Source: Solirubrobacterales bacterium
GTDB lineage: Bacteria; Actinomycetota; Thermoleophilia; Solirubrobacterales; Solirubrobacteraceae
Direction of reading: 5' to 3'
DNA length: 6,939 nt
Assembly: GCA_003244035.1 (NCBI GenBank)
Contig: QHBV01000278.1
Location: forward strand, 3,590 to 10,528
The translations under genes were made by a program, and so were the position numbers. Shown here piece after piece: positions 5,155-6,939 of this stretch (position 1 is its first letter; each line of letters opens with the position of its first letter). Under the pieces are notes generated by a model. It saw nothing but the letters and a program-made list of their open reading frames with translations. It made no database searches and was not told the origin of the DNA.

Positions 5155-6291
5155 ATGGAAGCGATCTCGACACCGATGCCGCAGGTCTCCCGCTGGCAGC
5201 GGATCAAGCGTTCGATGACGCCGAAGGAGTGGCGTCACGCGGGCGTGATGGCGGCGGCGATCGCCGGCCTGCACTTGGTCGGGTTCGGGATCCTGATCCT
5301 GGTCGTGGCGCCCCAGAACCTCAAGCTCGGGGGAGCGGCTCCCACCTTCACGATCGGGCTCGGTTTCACGGCGTACGCGCTTGGGCTGCGCCACGCGTTC
5401 GACGCCGATCACATCTCGGCGATCGACAACACTACGCGAAAGTTCATGGGCGAGGGCAAGCGTCCGCTCAGCGTCGGGTTCTTCTTCTCGCTCGGGCACT
5501 CCAGTGTCGTGTTCGCGCTCGCGTTCCTGATCGCACTAGGGGTCAAGGCCCTCGACGGCCCGGTCAAGAACAGCGGCTCGACGCTGCACAAGACGACCAA
5601 CATCATCGGCACCGGCGTGTCGGGACTGTTCCTCTACCTGATCGCGATCCTGAACATCATCATCCTCGTCAGCATCCTGCGGATCTTCTTCGAGATGCGA
5701 CGCGGCAGGTACAACGAGGAGCAACTCGAGCAGGAGCTCAACTCCCGCGGGCTGATGAACCGCCTCTTCGGCAAGCAGCTGAACAAGATCAGGGAGCCGT
5801 GGCACATGTACCCGGTCGGGGTGCTGTTCGGCCTGGGCTTCGATACGGCAACCGAGGTTTCTCTGCTCGTTCTGGCGGCCGGCGCCGGAGCGGCCGGGCT
5901 GCCGTTCTACGCCATCCTGTGCCTGCCGATCCTGTTCGCCGCGGGCATGTCGCTGCTCGACACGATCGACGGATCGTTCATGAACTTCGCCTACGGCTGG
6001 GCGTTCTCCAAGCCCGTGCGCAAGGTCTATTACAACATCACGATCACGGGGCTCTCGATCGCGGTCGCGTTGTTCATCGGCACGATCGAGCTCGTCGGCA
6101 TCATCACGCAAAAACTCGGGCTCACGGGCTCCCTAGCCGGCTGGTTCCAGAACTTCAACATCAACACCGCGGGGTTCATCATCGTCGGCATGTTCATCGC
6201 GACGTGGGTGATCGCGCTTGCGATCTGGCGCTTCGCCCGGATCGAGGAGCGGTGGACCGCCGGCATGGAGAAGGCCTCGCAGCCGGAATGA
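5155..6291 (+). CDS. NiCoT-family nickel/cobalt permease
   Basis: This 378-residue integral membrane protein should import Ni2+ and/or Co2+ at high affinity. The family signature in the second helix is present as RHAFDADHI (residues 79-87, the HX4DH motif, H80/D85/H86). The other conserved blocks are also seen: SLGHS (112-116), LGFDTATE (227-234) and GMSLLDTIDG (264-273). Hydrophobic segments lie at roughly 33-52, 66-80, 106-130, 149-178, 218-243, 249-268, 295-317 and 338-360, consistent with the usual eight helices. A charged cytoplasmic loop (about 179-214) divides the two halves, as in the family. Length and motifs indicate an intact gene. It is divergent from a Fur-type regulator with a His-rich tail, so repression by metal-bound regulator is likely. 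Selectivity between nickel and cobalt cannot be read from sequence. No urease, hydrogenase, Ni-SOD or cobalamin genes are in view to settle it. Confidence 0.95.
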   Translation: MEAISTPMPQVSRWQRIKRSMTPKEWRHAGVMAAAIAGLHLVGFGILILVVAPQNLKLGGAAPTFTIGLGFTAYALGLRHAFDADHISAIDNTTRKFMGEGKRPLSVGFFFSLGHSSVVFALAFLIALGVKALDGPVKNSGSTLHKTTNIIGTGVSGLFLYLIAILNIIILVSILRIFFEMRRGRYNEEQLEQELNSRGLMNRLFGKQLNKIREPWHMYPVGVLFGLGFDTATEVSLLVLAAGAGAAGLPFYAILCLPILFAAGMSLLDTIDGSFMNFAYGWAFSKPVRKVYYNITITGLSIAVALFIGTIELVGIITQKLGLTGSLAGWFQNFNINTAGFIIVGMFIATWVIALAIWRFARIEERWTAGMEKASQPE

Positions 6292-6292
6292 T

Positions 6293-6322
6293 GCGCGGCC
6301 AGGCATGCCAGCCTGGCCGCGC
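6293..6322 (+). terminator. Perfect 12-bp hairpin after the NiCoT gene
   Basis: GCGCGGCCAGGC (6293-6304) and GCCTGGCCGCGC (6311-6322) are perfectly complementary around the 6-base loop ATGCCA, beginning two bases after the stop codon. No T tract follows, which is common for terminators of GC-rich actinobacteria. The rest of the 136-base gap to the next gene shows no clear promoter. Confidence 0.7.
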
Positions 6323-6416
6323 GCAGCACTCCGCTCGAGATGAACGGTTGCCACCTGGGGGGCTTGGATGGCGACAGTTCGTCGCAAGCGCGATCATCCG
6401 AGGACGCTTCACGACC

Positions 6417-6422
6417 AAGGAG
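6417..6422 (+). promoter_or_regulatory. Shine-Dalgarno of the glutamate decarboxylase gene
   Basis: AAGGAG lies 5 bases before the ATG at 6428, fixing that start. Confidence 0.65.
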
Positions 6423-6427
6423 ACTCG

Positions 6428-6939
6428 ATGGCGCTCACCCGGCAAGGAACGCACCCCGCTCGCGCTCGCGCGCTGGCGGCCCCCGTCCATCATCCCGACG
6501 CCGGCGCGCAGACGCCCGTCGATCGCCTGCCGGAGGCCGGCTTTGGCGGCGAGGCCTCGTACGAGCTGATCTCGAGCGAGCTGCAGCTCGATGGTCAGGC
6601 ACGGTTGAACCTCGCCACCTTCGTGACCACGTGGATGCCCTCGATCGGCGCGCGGCTGATGTCCGAGACCGCGGACAAGAACATGATCGACAAGGACGAG
6701 TACCCGCAGACCGCGGAGATCGAGTCCCGCTGCGTGAACATGATCGCCAGGCTGTGGAACGCTCCCGAGCGCGAGCAGGCTACGGGGTGCTCGACGACCG
6801 GCTCCAGCGAGGCGGCGATGCTCGCGGGCCTCGCGCTGAAGTGGCGGTGGCGGGAGCGGATGCGAGCAGCCGGCAAGGCCACCGATCGTCCGAACATCGT
6901 GATGGGCATCAACGTACAGGTGTGCTGGGAGAAGTTCTG
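6428..6939 (+). CDS. gad: Glutamate decarboxylase, 5' part (runs off the window)
   Basis: The frame codes for 170 residues and is still open at the last base. The product is a PLP-dependent enzyme converting glutamate to GABA and CO2 in the cytoplasm, consuming a proton. Matches to bacterial and plant GAD are clear: ISSELQLDGQARLNLATFVTTWM (48-70), NMIDKDEYPQTAEIESRCVNMIARLWNAP (85-113), GCSTTGSSEAAMLAGLALKWRWRERMRAAGK (120-150) and VQVCWEKF (163-170). GSSEA includes S126/S127, equivalent to the E. coli GadB serines that hold the PLP phosphate. The PLP lysine and C-terminus lie beyond the edge. The first 30 residues are basic and Ala-rich and not recognisably conserved. The strong hairpin upstream suggests its own transcription unit. 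No antiporter gene is visible, so a role in acid resistance or in GABA metabolism is open. Confidence 0.93.
   Translation, partial: MALTRQGTHPARARALAAPVHHPDAGAQTPVDRLPEAGFGGEASYELISSELQLDGQARLNLATFVTTWMPSIGARLMSETADKNMIDKDEYPQTAEIESRCVNMIARLWNAPEREQATGCSTTGSSEAAMLAGLALKWRWRERMRAAGKATDRPNIVMGINVQVCWEKF

Noticed and set aside
6595..6912. A minus-strand 105-residue frame at the right end
   Set aside because: It is the antisense shadow of the glutamate decarboxylase gene.
1..6939. tRNA, rRNA, CRISPR array, insertion sequence or attachment-site repeats
   Set aside because: Scanning by eye found no cloverleaf, no regularly spaced repeats, no transposase and no matching direct repeats at the module border.

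Overview
The window is high-GC DNA with strong G/C preference at third codon positions and several GTG starts. The gene content (an SCO6880-type conjugation protein, a VirB4-type ATPase, a TraG/VirD4-type coupling protein) points to an actinobacterium. A soil lineage such as Solirubrobacterales/Thermoleophilia is a reasonable guess, but that placement is inference.

Region 1 (1-4132, + strand) is the tail of an actinobacterial type IV secretion/conjugation module in a tight operon. It holds the 3' part of an SCO6880-family gene, a VirB4-like ATPase, a membrane-anchored VirD4/TraG-like coupling protein that overlaps the ATPase gene by ATGA, and a small acidic, Trp-rich accessory protein. SCO6880 plus the ATPase look together like one VirB4/TcpF-type protein divided between two genes. 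A short hairpin-forming gap (4133-4168) separates this operon from a convergent unit.

Region 2 (4169-5030, - strand) holds a Fur-family regulator with a striking His-rich C-terminal tail and, overlapping its stop codon by GTGA, the remains of a zinc-dependent alcohol/formaldehyde dehydrogenase gene. The dehydrogenase keeps its ribosome binding site, start codon and first 12 codons. These are joined out of frame to its last 82 codons, so roughly 300 codons are missing. This is either an internal deletion in the genome or an assembly error.

Region 3 (5031-6322) has a 124-base divergent intergenic region with candidate operator dyads and a plausible promoter, then a complete NiCoT nickel/cobalt permease gene on the + strand that ends in a perfect 12-bp hairpin. 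The divergent Fur-type regulator, its His-rich tail and the permease together suggest a Nur-like nickel-responsive control unit.

Region 4 (6428-6939, + strand) is the 5' part of a glutamate decarboxylase gene with a strong Shine-Dalgarno sequence, cut by the window edge before its PLP-binding lysine. No RNA genes, CRISPR arrays, insertion sequences or attachment sites are recognisable. No stretch longer than 300 bases lacks a gene; the longest gaps are 124 and 136 bases.
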